Source of the DNA: Telmatospirillum siberiense
Lineage (GTDB): Bacteria > Pseudomonadota > Alphaproteobacteria > Rhodospirillales > Magnetospirillaceae
Direction: 5' to 3'
Assembly (NCBI RefSeq): GCF_002845745.1
Contig: NZ_PIUM01000029.1
Span: 23,182-87,181 of the forward strand
Length of the DNA: 64,000 nt
Shown here: piece by piece, positions 40,496 through 48,192 of the stretch
How positions within the stretch are numbered: position 1 is the first letter of the stretch
How the letters are laid out: each line of letters begins with the position of its first letter
Position numbers and translations under genes: made by a program
Notes under the pieces: model-generated
Databases searched by the model: none
What the model saw: the letters and a program-made list of their open reading frames with translations, nothing else
Told to the model about the DNA's origin: nothing

Positions 40496-43471
40496 ATGTA
40501 TCCGATCGTTCGCCGCGAAGTTTTTTCCGAGACGTCCTTCCTCTGGGAGGTTCTCGCCCCCGATGTCGCCAAATCGGCCGAACCCGGCCATTTCGTCATG
40601 GCCCGCCTCTATGAGGGCGGCGAACGCATCCCGCTGACCGTCGCCGACTACGACCGCGACAAGGGAACGGTCACCATCGTCGTGCAGGCGTTGGGCAAGA
40701 CCACCCGCGAGATGCGCGACAATTACCAGGAAGGCGAGAGCTTCGACGATTTCGTGGGCCCCCTCGGCCTGCCCCAGCATATCGGGAAGGCCGGCCATGT
40801 CGTCCTGGTCGGCGGCGGGCTGGGCGTCGCCCCCGTCTATCCGCAGCTTCGCGCCTTCAAGGCGGCCGGCAACCGGACCACCAGCATCATGGGTTTCCGC
40901 AACAAGGACCTGGTGTTCTGGGAAGACAAGTTCGCCCGCGAAAGCGACCAGTTGATTCTCTGTACCGACGACGGCAGCTACGGCCGTCCGGGATTCGTCA
41001 CCCAGGCGCTGAAGGATGTCCTCGACAACGACAAGCCCGACCTGGTGATCGCCATCGGACCGTTGCCGATGATGCAGGCCTGCGTCGAGACCACCCGGCC
41101 CTACGGCGTCAAGACCATGGTCTCGCTCAACACCATCATGGTCGACGGCACCGGCATGTGCGGATCATGCCGCGTCACGGTGGGCGGCGAGGTGAAATTC
41201 GCCTGCGTCGACGGCCCCGATTTCGACGGGCACCAGGTCGACTTCAAGGAACTGCACGCCCGCCAGAAACGCTTCAAGAGCGAGGAGGCCCGGGCCAACG
41301 AGGACTTCGCCCACGTCTGCAACCTTGAAAAGAAGCTCTTCACCGAGGGCAAGCGGACCTACAAGAAGATGTCCGAGCTGCCCCCCCATCAGCACAAGAT
41401 GCCGGAACGCGACCCTCACGAGCGGGCCGCCAATTTCAAGGAAGTCAATCTGGGCTATTCCATCGACGACGCCTATCAGGAGGCCGAGCGCTGCATCCAG
41501 TGCCATAAGCCGACCTGCATTTCCGGCTGCCCCGTCGCCATCGACATCCCGCGCTTCATCCGCCATCTGCTGGTCAGGGACACCACCGCCGCCCTGGAGA
41601 CGATCTACGAATCCTCGATCTTCCCCTCGATCTGCGGCCGCGTCTGTCCCCAGGAATCGCAGTGCGAGGCGCAATGCGTCATCGGGCGCAAGATGGAGCC
41701 GGTGGCCATCGGCCGCCTGGAACGCTTCATCGGCGACAATGCCCGCCCGCCCAAGGCCGTCCCGCCGGCCTTCGCCGGCAAGCTGGGCAAGGTGGCCATC
41801 GTCGGTTCCGGCCCCGGCGGCCTGGGCGCCGCCGCCGATCTGGTGCGCTTCGGCGCCGACGTCACCGTCTACGAGGCCCTGCATGTGGTGGGCGGCGTGC
41901 TTCGCTACGGCATTCCCTCCTTCCGCCTGCCGCGCGACATCATCGAGCGCGAGGTCCAACGGCTGAAGGACATCGGCGTCAAGTTCGAGACCAACAAGGT
42001 GGTCGGCAAGACCTTCACCGTCGGGCAATTGACCGGCGAAAAGGGCTTCGACGCCGTTTTCGTCGCCGCCGGCGCCGGCGCCCCCTCCTTCCTGGGGATT
42101 CCCGGCGAATTCGCCGGGCGGGTCTATTCGGCCAACGAGTTCCTGACCCGCGTCAATCTGATGGGCGGCGACAAGTTCCCCTATCTCGACACGCCGATCA
42201 GCCTGGGCAAGAGCGTGGTGGTGATCGGCGCCGGCAACACGGCGATGGACTGCCTGCGCGTCGCCAAGCGGCTGGGCGCGCCGACCGTGCGCTGCGTCTA
42301 CCGCCGTTCCGAGGCGGAAGCGCCGGCCCGTATCGAGGAACTGCGCCACGCCAAGGAAGAAGGCATCGAGTTCTACTTCCTGCATGCCCCGGTGGAGATC
42401 AACGTCGACGCGGAAGGCGAGGTCCGCGGCATGAAGGTGCAGAAGATGGAACTGGGCGAACCCGACGAAAGGGGCCGCCGCCGGCCGGTCCCCTTGGACG
42501 AGTTCGTCGATCTGGAATGCGACACGGTCATCTATGCGCTGGGCACCAACGCCAATCCCATCATCGGCCAGTCGACACCGGGATTGAGCCTCAACAAATG
42601 GGGCTACATCGTCGCCGACGAGCAGACCCAGGCGACCAATCTGCCGGGCGTCTTCGCCGGCGGCGACATCGTGACCGGCGGCGCCACGGTCATCCTAGCC
42701 ATGGGGGCCGGACGCCGCGCCGCCAAGGCTATCGGCGCCTATCTGCAGGGCGGCAAGCAGACCTGGCCGATCACCATCGACGACGCCAACGCCTTCGTGC
42801 CGGGAAGCTTCCCCGCCGCTCCGGAAGGAAAGTCCGCCATGCTCTGTCCGAAATGCCATCAGCCGCTGGAAGGCGACGAAAGCTACATCTGCTGCGCCGA
42901 TCAGACGGTGCAATGGCGCTGCGACGATTGCGCCAAGGTCAGCGAAGGCTTCGCCTTTCCCTACGGCGCCTGCCCGCATTGCGGGGGCAAGCTGTCCATC
43001 GTGACCGGCCGGACGGAGGAGAACGCCGCCACCATGGCCGCCATCCGCACCGCCTTCGAAATCGAACTGGGCGGCCAGGCCTTCTATCTGCAGGCCGCCG
43101 CCCAATCGGAGGAGCCGCAGCTCAAGGCCCTGTTCGGCCGCTTCGCCGAGATGGAAAAGGAGCATATGGCCACCCTGTCGCGGCGCTATCACGCGAGCGT
43201 CCCTGCACCGTCCCGGGAAATCCGCCAGGAGGTCTTGAGCGTCTATTCCGGCGTGGAAAGCCGCCCCGGTGATCCGGCCAATCTGTTCCGCGTCGCCATC
43301 GGACTGGAGCGCCGCGCCGTCGAATTCTACGAAGAGCGCAGCGCCAGCGCGCCGGAGGACTCGACCGAACGGCAGCTTTATCGCGAACTGGCGGCCGAGG
43401 AACGCGAGCATGTCGCCCTCTTGTCCACCGAATACGAACGCTGGCGGGCCGGCAAGCCGGGCCTTTTGTGA
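40496..43471 (+). CDS. NfnA-NfnB-zinc ribbon-rubrerythrin fusion oxidoreductase
   Basis: A 991-residue soluble protein with four parts. Residues 1-270 are an FNR-like NfnA/SudB unit (VVLVGGGLGVAPVYPQLRAF; [2Fe-2S] region GTGMCGSCRVTVGGEVKFAC). Residues about 300-780 are the NfnB/GltD-type flavoprotein with Fe-S Cys blocks (CIQCHKPTCISGCPVAI, SICGRVCPQESQCEAQC) and FAD/NAD motifs (VAIVGSGPGGLGAAADLV, VVIGAGNTAMDCL). About 780-835 is a zinc ribbon (CPKC, CC, CDDC, CPHCGGK). About 850-985 is a rubrerythrin/ferritin-like domain with E...ExxH repeats. The ATG at 40496 begins the family match (MYPIVRREVF). It heads the operon with xdhC-like genes. An NAD(P)H-driven peroxide reductase or an electron-bifurcating ferredoxin enzyme are the likely roles. 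Confidence 0.88.
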   Translation: MYPIVRREVFSETSFLWEVLAPDVAKSAEPGHFVMARLYEGGERIPLTVADYDRDKGTVTIVVQALGKTTREMRDNYQEGESFDDFVGPLGLPQHIGKAGHVVLVGGGLGVAPVYPQLRAFKAAGNRTTSIMGFRNKDLVFWEDKFARESDQLILCTDDGSYGRPGFVTQALKDVLDNDKPDLVIAIGPLPMMQACVETTRPYGVKTMVSLNTIMVDGTGMCGSCRVTVGGEVKFACVDGPDFDGHQVDFKELHARQKRFKSEEARANEDFAHVCNLEKKLFTEGKRTYKKMSELPPHQHKMPERDPHERAANFKEVNLGYSIDDAYQEAERCIQCHKPTCISGCPVAIDIPRFIRHLLVRDTTAALETIYESSIFPSICGRVCPQESQCEAQCVIGRKMEPVAIGRLERFIGDNARPPKAVPPAFAGKLGKVAIVGSGPGGLGAAADLVRFGADVTVYEALHVVGGVLRYGIPSFRLPRDIIEREVQRLKDIGVKFETNKVVGKTFTVGQLTGEKGFDAVFVAAGAGAPSFLGIPGEFAGRVYSANEFLTRVNLMGGDKFPYLDTPISLGKSVVVIGAGNTAMDCLRVAKRLGAPTVRCVYRRSEAEAPARIEELRHAKEEGIEFYFLHAPVEINVDAEGEVRGMKVQKMELGEPDERGRRRPVPLDEFVDLECDTVIYALGTNANPIIGQSTPGLSLNKWGYIVADEQTQATNLPGVFAGGDIVTGGATVILAMGAGRRAAKAIGAYLQGGKQTWPITIDDANAFVPGSFPAAPEGKSAMLCPKCHQPLEGDESYICCADQTVQWRCDDCAKVSEGFAFPYGACPHCGGKLSIVTGRTEENAATMAAIRTAFEIELGGQAFYLQAAAQSEEPQLKALFGRFAEMEKEHMATLSRRYHASVPAPSREIRQEVLSVYSGVESRPGDPANLFRVAIGLERRAVEFYEERSASAPEDSTERQLYRELAAEEREHVALLSTEYERWRAGKPGLL

Positions 43472-43842
43472 GCCAGACGGCGATGAGCAACGAGCATATC
43501 CTGCCGTTCTCCCTGGTGGAGGGCAATGACGACGACGCGGTACTCGACCAGGCCGCGCTTTGGCTGGGCGAGGGCAGGAAGGTCGCCCTGGCCACGGTGG
43601 TCCGCACCTGGGGCTCGGGCCCCCGCCCGGCCGGCAGCCATCTGGTGGTGGAAAGCGGCGGCGACTTCATGGGCTCGGTCTCCGGCGGCTGCATCGAGGC
43701 GGCGGTGATCACCGAGGCGAAGGAGGTCATCGCCGAGGGCAAGCCCCGCACCCTCGATTTCGGCGTCAGCGACGCCGAAGCCTGGGACGTCGGCCTCGCC
43801 TGCGGCGGCGCCATCCGCATCTATGTCGAGCCGCTGATATGA
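43468..43842 (+). CDS. XdhC/CoxI-type protein, N-terminal-domain type
   Basis: A 124-residue protein with the XdhC_CoxI domain: KVALATVVRTWGSGPRPAGS, HLVVESGGDFMGSVSGGCIE and DVGLACGGAIRIYVEP. XdhC-family proteins bind the molybdenum cofactor and help its sulfuration and insertion into xanthine dehydrogenase-type enzymes. The GTG start overlaps the previous stop by 4 bp; an ATG at 43483 is an alternative. In many bacteria this domain is fused to the Rossmann part, which here is the separate next gene. Confidence 0.85.
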   Translation: MSQTAMSNEHILPFSLVEGNDDDAVLDQAALWLGEGRKVALATVVRTWGSGPRPAGSHLVVESGGDFMGSVSGGCIEAAVITEAKEVIAEGKPRTLDFGVSDAEAWDVGLACGGAIRIYVEPLI

Positions 43843-44546
43843 GGCATGAACTGTTCCGCGAATTGCAGGAGCTGCGCCGGCGGCGCGAGCCGGTCGCCCT
43901 GGTCACCGACTTGCGGGACGGCGCCCAGGCGCTGTTCGTTCCCGGCAAGGGCGGCCTTCCGGGAACGTTGGCCCTTTCCGATGAACAGTCGGCGGCCATC
44001 GCCGGCATGCTGCATCAATCGGTGAGCGGCCCGCTGGACGAAATCCTGTTCGTCCGCAGCTATGCCGCCCCCTGGACGCTGTTGGTGGTCGGCGCCGTGC
44101 ACATCGCCCAGTTCCTGGCGCCGATGGCGCGCCTCGCCGGCTTCGACGTGACGCTGATCGACCCCCGCCGGGCCTTCGCCGCCGAGCACCGCTTTCCCGG
44201 CCTCGATCTGATCGTCGGTTGGCCAGACGAAGTGATGGAACAGACGGCGCCCCCCACCCGCCAGACCGCCGTCGTCACCCTGGCCCACGACCCGAAGATC
44301 GACGATCCGGCCCTGTTCGCCGCCCTTCGCTCGCCGGCCTTTTACGTCGGCGCCCTGGGCAGCGCCCGCAGTCATGCCAAGCGGGTCGAGCGGTTGACCG
44401 CCGCCGGCTTCGGTCCCGCCGACATCGCCCGGATCGCCGCGCCGATCGGTCTCGACCTGGGCGGCAGAGCCCCCGCCGAAATCGCCGTCTCGGTCCTGGC
44501 CGAAGTCGTCGGCGCCCGTTACGGCCGGCAAAGAGTTCCGCGATGA
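43839..44546 (+). CDS. XdhC-type protein with Rossmann domain
   Basis: A 235-residue protein starting MRHELFRELQELRRRREPVA. The C-terminal XdhC Rossmann part is TLLVVGAVHIAQFLAPMARL, AGFDVTLIDPRRAFA and PAFYVGALGSARSHAKRVER, with LDLGGRAPAEIAVSVLAEVV at the end. It overlaps its neighbours by 4 bp on each side. Together with the preceding gene it makes a complete XdhC system, probably serving the molybdenum enzyme NicAB, the only such enzyme in the window. Confidence 0.87.
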   Translation: MRHELFRELQELRRRREPVALVTDLRDGAQALFVPGKGGLPGTLALSDEQSAAIAGMLHQSVSGPLDEILFVRSYAAPWTLLVVGAVHIAQFLAPMARLAGFDVTLIDPRRAFAAEHRFPGLDLIVGWPDEVMEQTAPPTRQTAVVTLAHDPKIDDPALFAALRSPAFYVGALGSARSHAKRVERLTAAGFGPADIARIAAPIGLDLGGRAPAEIAVSVLAEVVGARYGRQRVPR

Positions 44547-45145
44547 CGGCGCCCGCCATTGCCGCCCTGCTGCTGGCCGCCGGCCGTTCAAGCCGGATGG
44601 GCGCCAACAAGCTGGTGCTGGAATTGGCGGGAAAATCCCTGGTCGCCCACGCCGCCGACCAGGCACTGGCCGCCGGCTTCACCCGGGTCGTCGTGGTCAC
44701 CGGCCATCATCCCGAAGCCGTCCACGCGGCGTTGTCCGGCCGGCCGCTCTCCTGGGTCCATAACCCGCTATTCGAGCAGGGTCTGTCCTCATCGCTGAAG
44801 GCCGGCCTCGCCGCCCTGCCCGACGACATCGATGCCGTGCTTGTCTGCCTGGGCGACATGCCGAAGGTGGACGCCCTGCACATGCGCGCCATCGCCGAGG
44901 CGTTCGATCCCGGCGCGGGACACACCATCTGCGTTCCGGTGTTCGGGGGAAAACGCGGCAATCCCGCGCTGTTCGGACGACGGCATTTCGCCGAAATGAT
45001 GACGCTGGAGGGTGACCGCGGCGCCCGCTCGCTGATGGATAAGCATGCCGGCTGCGTCCGTCTGGTGGAACTGCCCGACGATGCCGTTCTCGAGGACGTC
45101 GACACCCCGGACGCCTTTGCCCGGCTCGTGGCGCATGATATCTAA
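44543..45145 (+). CDS. mocA: MocA-like molybdenum cofactor cytidylyltransferase
   Basis: A 200-residue nucleotidyltransferase starting MTAPAIAALLLAAGRSSRMG. It has LLLAAGRSSRMGANKL, VVVVTGHHPEAVHAAL, AVLVCLGDMPKVDALHMRAI and VPVFGGKRGNPALFG, the MobA/MocA pattern with the CLGDMP metal site. MocA attaches CMP to molybdopterin; NicB-type hydroxylases use the cytosine dinucleotide form. It closes the operon that starts at 40496 and ends in a hairpin repeat. Confidence 0.85.
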   Translation: MTAPAIAALLLAAGRSSRMGANKLVLELAGKSLVAHAADQALAAGFTRVVVVTGHHPEAVHAALSGRPLSWVHNPLFEQGLSSSLKAGLAALPDDIDAVLVCLGDMPKVDALHMRAIAEAFDPGAGHTICVPVFGGKRGNPALFGRRHFAEMMTLEGDRGARSLMDKHAGCVRLVELPDDAVLEDVDTPDAFARLVAHDI

Positions 45146-45275
45146 GGGCCTGTTGATAAATTATTGAATCAACGGGCCCTTAAGCCCGAGCGGCGCTTGA
45201 GCCCGCCGTAGCGGAGCGCAGGCGTCATATGGAATCTTAGGGTTTGGAGCGATAATTTCGCGACAAGCCCTAAGG
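45144..45275. repeat. modular hairpin repeat (linker family), copy B
   Basis: Hairpin AAGGGCCTGTTGAT.../...ATCAACGGGCCCTT (45144-45182) directly after the mocA stop, the linker AAGCCCGAGCGGCGCTTGAG, then a second hairpin beginning CTTAGGGTTTGG and ending CAAGCCCTAAG. It is probably also the mocA terminator. Confidence 0.75.
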
Positions 45276-45321
45276 GCCAGGGACAAAAGTCCCAGGCCGG
45301 CCCCGTCACGGGAGGAACGCC

Positions 45322-46554
45322 ATGACCGTCATGACCTTCGACGCCCGGACCATCCGCCGTCAGTTTCCGGTGTTCGCCGGCCGCCCCGGCGGCCTGCCCC
45401 TGCATTATCTCGACAATGCGGCGATGGCGCAGATGCCGCGCCCGGTGATCGAGGCGCTGGTGGCCCATGACAGCCTGTCGCGGGCCAATGTGCATCGCGG
45501 CCTGCATCCCCTGGCCGAGCGCGCCGACCGGGCCTATGACGCCGCCCGGACGACCATCGCGCGTCATCTGCACGTCGCCGACCCCACAGAGATCGTCTTC
45601 ACCTCGGGCGCCACCGCGTCGGTCAATCTGCTGGCCCAGGCCTTCGGCGCCGGACTGGGCCCCGACGACGAGATCGTGGTTTCCCGCCTCGACCATCACA
45701 GCAACCTGGTCCCATGGCTGCTGCTGGCCAAGAACCGCGGCGTCCGCCTGCGCTTCCTGCCGGTGACCGCCGACGGCCGGCTGGATGTCGGCAAGGCGCC
45801 CGACATCATCGGGCCGCGCTGCCGCCTGGTCGCCGTCACCCATGCCTCCAACGTCACCGGCGCGGTGACCGCCGTGGCGCCGCTGGTCGCCGCGGCCAGG
45901 GCGGTGGGGGCCAAGGTGCTGCTGGACGGGGCCCAGATGCTGCCTCACGGATCGGTCGACCTGCCGAAGCTGGGGGTCGACTTCTACTGCTTTTCCGGCC
46001 ACAAGGTCTTCGCCCCCACCGGCATCGGCGTTCTCTGGGGCCGGCGCGAGCTGCTCTCCGCCCTTCCCCCGCCCATGGGCGGCGGCGGCATGATCGCCGG
46101 CTTCGACGGCGACGAGCCGGTCTTTCTCGACACGCCGCAGCGTTTCGAGGCGGGAACGCCGCCGGTCACCCAGGCCATCGGCCTGGCCGCGGCCCTGACC
46201 TGGCTCGACGAGTTCGACCATCACGACATCGCCGCCCACGAGCGCCGCCTGACCGAAGACCTGCTGGACGGCCTCGCCTCTTTTCCGGGGGTGACCATCG
46301 TCGGACCGCGCGACATGGAGCGGCGGTTGCCGGTGGTCTCCTTCACCGTCGCCGGAGCCCATCCGCACGACATCTGCCAGATCCTCGGCGGACGCGGCGT
46401 CGCCTTGCGCGGCGGGGCACTGTGCGCCCAGCCCTTGATGAACGATCTCGATCTGCCGGGCGTGGTGCGCGCCAGCCTGGCCCTTTACAACGACGAGGCC
46501 GACGTGGCCGCTTTGCTGAGCGGCCTTACCCATGCGATCAAGGTGCTGGCATGA
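45322..46554 (+). CDS. cysteine desulfurase-like class V aminotransferase (SufS/CsdA type)
   Basis: A 410-residue PLP enzyme that takes sulfur from cysteine as a persulfide. It has YLDNAAMAQMPRPVIEALVA, FTSGATASVNLLAQAF, SRLDHHSNLVPWLLLA, the PLP-lysine region FYCFSGHKVFAPTGIGVLWG, and the catalytic Cys in VALRGGALCAQPLM. GGGAGG lies before the ATG. It overlaps the SufU-like gene by 4 bp. It is not part of a suf operon but follows the Moco genes, so a dedicated sulfur supply (Moco sulfuration or Fe-S assembly) is likely. Confidence 0.85.
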   Translation: MTVMTFDARTIRRQFPVFAGRPGGLPLHYLDNAAMAQMPRPVIEALVAHDSLSRANVHRGLHPLAERADRAYDAARTTIARHLHVADPTEIVFTSGATASVNLLAQAFGAGLGPDDEIVVSRLDHHSNLVPWLLLAKNRGVRLRFLPVTADGRLDVGKAPDIIGPRCRLVAVTHASNVTGAVTAVAPLVAAARAVGAKVLLDGAQMLPHGSVDLPKLGVDFYCFSGHKVFAPTGIGVLWGRRELLSALPPPMGGGGMIAGFDGDEPVFLDTPQRFEAGTPPVTQAIGLAAALTWLDEFDHHDIAAHERRLTEDLLDGLASFPGVTIVGPRDMERRLPVVSFTVAGAHPHDICQILGGRGVALRGGALCAQPLMNDLDLPGVVRASLALYNDEADVAALLSGLTHAIKVLA

Positions 46555-47039
46555 GCGACGACATTTATCACGCGAAGATCAAGGCCCTGGCCCAGGTGGC
46601 GCATGGCGCCGGCCCGCTGGCCGAGCCGCAGGGCCGGGCGGTGATCGACAATCCGCTGTGCGGAGACCGGGCCAGCGTGTCGGTCGCGCTGGCGGAAGAC
46701 GGCACCATCGCCGCCCTTGCCCACGAAATCCGCGGATGCCTGCTCTGCCGGGCCTCGGCCAGCGCGCTGGCCGAGGCCGCGCAGGGCCTGGCGCCGGAGC
46801 GGATCGCCGAGGCCCGCCGCGCCCTCGAACATCTGCTGCGCGACCCGGAAACCACCGGAGACACCTTCGCCGCCCAGCCCACCTTCACCGATTTCGAGGC
46901 CTTCCGCCCGGTGCACCGCCACAAGTCCCGCCACGACTGCGTCCTGCTGCCCTTCCGCGCCACCGAAAAGGCCCTGGCAGAGGCCGCGCGACAGCGGGGA
47001 TTAGGAAGAAACGACCCGGTCGCCGGGGCGCCCTCATAG
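46551..47039 (+). CDS. SufU/IscU-like sulfur-transfer or Fe-S scaffold protein
   Basis: A 162-residue protein starting MSDDIYHAKIKALAQVAHGA. It carries the SufU ligand set: DNPLCGD (Cys37, Asp39), RGCLLCRAS (Cys63, Cys66) and HDCVLLPF (Cys130). SufU proteins bind zinc and accept sulfur from a partner cysteine desulfurase, here the coupled upstream gene. The C-terminal tail beyond Cys130 lengthens it slightly over typical SufU. Confidence 0.82.
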   Translation: MSDDIYHAKIKALAQVAHGAGPLAEPQGRAVIDNPLCGDRASVSVALAEDGTIAALAHEIRGCLLCRASASALAEAAQGLAPERIAEARRALEHLLRDPETTGDTFAAQPTFTDFEAFRPVHRHKSRHDCVLLPFRATEKALAEAARQRGLGRNDPVAGAPS

Positions 47040-47103
47040 GCGCTAAGATAAACCCTCGCCCGCTTTGCGGGAGAGGGGATGTTTTTCTTATCCGGGCGTC
47101 TAT
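47036..47103. repeat. short palindromic repeat (MITE-like), second copy
   Basis: Inverted ends ATAGGCGC (47036) and GCGTCTAT (to 47103) surround CCCTCGCCCGCTTTGCGGGA-type arms. The phrase CGCTAAGATAAACCCTCGCC parallels CGCTAACATAAGCCCTCGCC inside the element at 39994-40314. It overlaps the stop of the SufU-like gene and may terminate its transcription. Confidence 0.6.
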
Positions 47104-47122
47104 GTGGGCGCCCCTCCAGCAA

Positions 47123-47326
47123 TCACGAACAGCCGCCGCGCATTCTGCCCTTGCCGGCGGTATAGCGGCTCTTCTGACGATCCCAGAAGAATTCCTCGGC
47201 CGTCATCACCGGACGATCGGGGTGGTGGGTCCTCATATGCTCCACATAGCGGTCATAACTGGGAATCCCCACCATCAGCAGGCAGGTTTCCTTCAGCCGG
47301 AACAACAGGGTTTTCACGTCCATCAT
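47123..47326 (-). CDS. YbdD/YjiX-family small protein
   Basis: A 67-residue protein starting MMDVKTLLFRLKETCLLMVG, with the family pattern IPSYDRYVEHMRTHHPDRPV, MTAEEFFWDRQKSRY and a Cys near the end. AAGGA lies before the ATG at 47326. Members are usually encoded directly after the pyruvate/peptide transporter cstA; here the upstream 229 bp hold no cstA, so the gene is an orphan. The role is unknown. Confidence 0.82.
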   Translation of the reverse strand: MMDVKTLLFRLKETCLLMVGIPSYDRYVEHMRTHHPDRPVMTAEEFFWDRQKSRYTAGKGRMRGGCS

Positions 47327-47555
47327 GGCCGTCCTTCGCGCCGGAACCATCTCTGCCGATCGGCAGAGGGGATAACGCAGATGGATAAGATGATGGGAAT
47401 GGCCCTGGGCGGGAACAAGCGGCGACACAGGGAAGAGGCACGATCCCCGCGCGACACCTCAGGCAGCGGTTTCCCGCCTTGCCGGTCTGGACGAAAGGCT
47501 GTGCAAGTGTTAACGGGACATCCAACGCTCACGTTTCTTGTCGGGATTGATCACC

Positions 47556-48143
47556 ATGCGCGTTCTCGTTGTTTTAGCCCACCCTCGGACAGACAGCTTC
47601 AATCACGCCATCGCCTCCACCGTCGGGGCGACGCTGGAGGCGTCGGGCCACGCCGTCGACTTGTGCGACCTTTATGACGAAGGCTTCGATCCGCTCTTCA
47701 CGCCCGACGAAATGAAGCGAGACTTTGAAGCCCCTCCGCGTCTTGCCGCCGAAATCGCACGCCTGAAGAATGCAGATGCGGTGGTGGTGATCCACCCCAA
47801 CTGGTGGGGACAGGCCCCGGCGATCCTCAAGGGATGGCTCGATCGCGTGCTGCGGGTCGGCGAAACCTACCGGTTCGGCACCAATGACAAGGGCGAAGGG
47901 ATCATGGTTTCCCAACTCAAGGCCCGCAAGGCACTGGTCTTCACCACGTCCAATACCCCGCAAGCCGCCGAACTGGCGCTTTATGGCGATCCGCTCGACA
48001 ATTATTGGAAACGCTGCGTCTGGGGAGCCTTGGGCATCCCCACCGAGCGCCGCAATTTCGAATCGGTCATTCTCAGCACGCCTGAACAGCGCGCCGAGTG
48101 GCTGTCCGAAGCCGCACGCCTGACGCGCGAGGCGATCGGCTGA
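47556..48143 (+). CDS. NAD(P)H-quinone oxidoreductase, flavodoxin fold (MdaB/KefF type)
   Basis: A 195-residue flavodoxin-like protein: MRVLVVLAHPRTDSFNHAIA, VDLCDLYDEGFDPLFTPDEM, ADAVVVIHPNWWGQAPAILK, GWLDRVLRVGETYRFG and VFTTSNTPQAAEL. This is the pattern of two-electron quinone reductases. The ATG at 47556 aligns with the family start. It is monocistronic between convergent and divergent neighbours. Confidence 0.88.
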   Translation: MRVLVVLAHPRTDSFNHAIASTVGATLEASGHAVDLCDLYDEGFDPLFTPDEMKRDFEAPPRLAAEIARLKNADAVVVIHPNWWGQAPAILKGWLDRVLRVGETYRFGTNDKGEGIMVSQLKARKALVFTTSNTPQAAELALYGDPLDNYWKRCVWGALGIPTERRNFESVILSTPEQRAEWLSEAARLTREAIG

Positions 48144-48192
48144 TTTCTTCGCCGGCATCCCCCGGTCGGGACAATCGGTTGAGCGAGATCGC

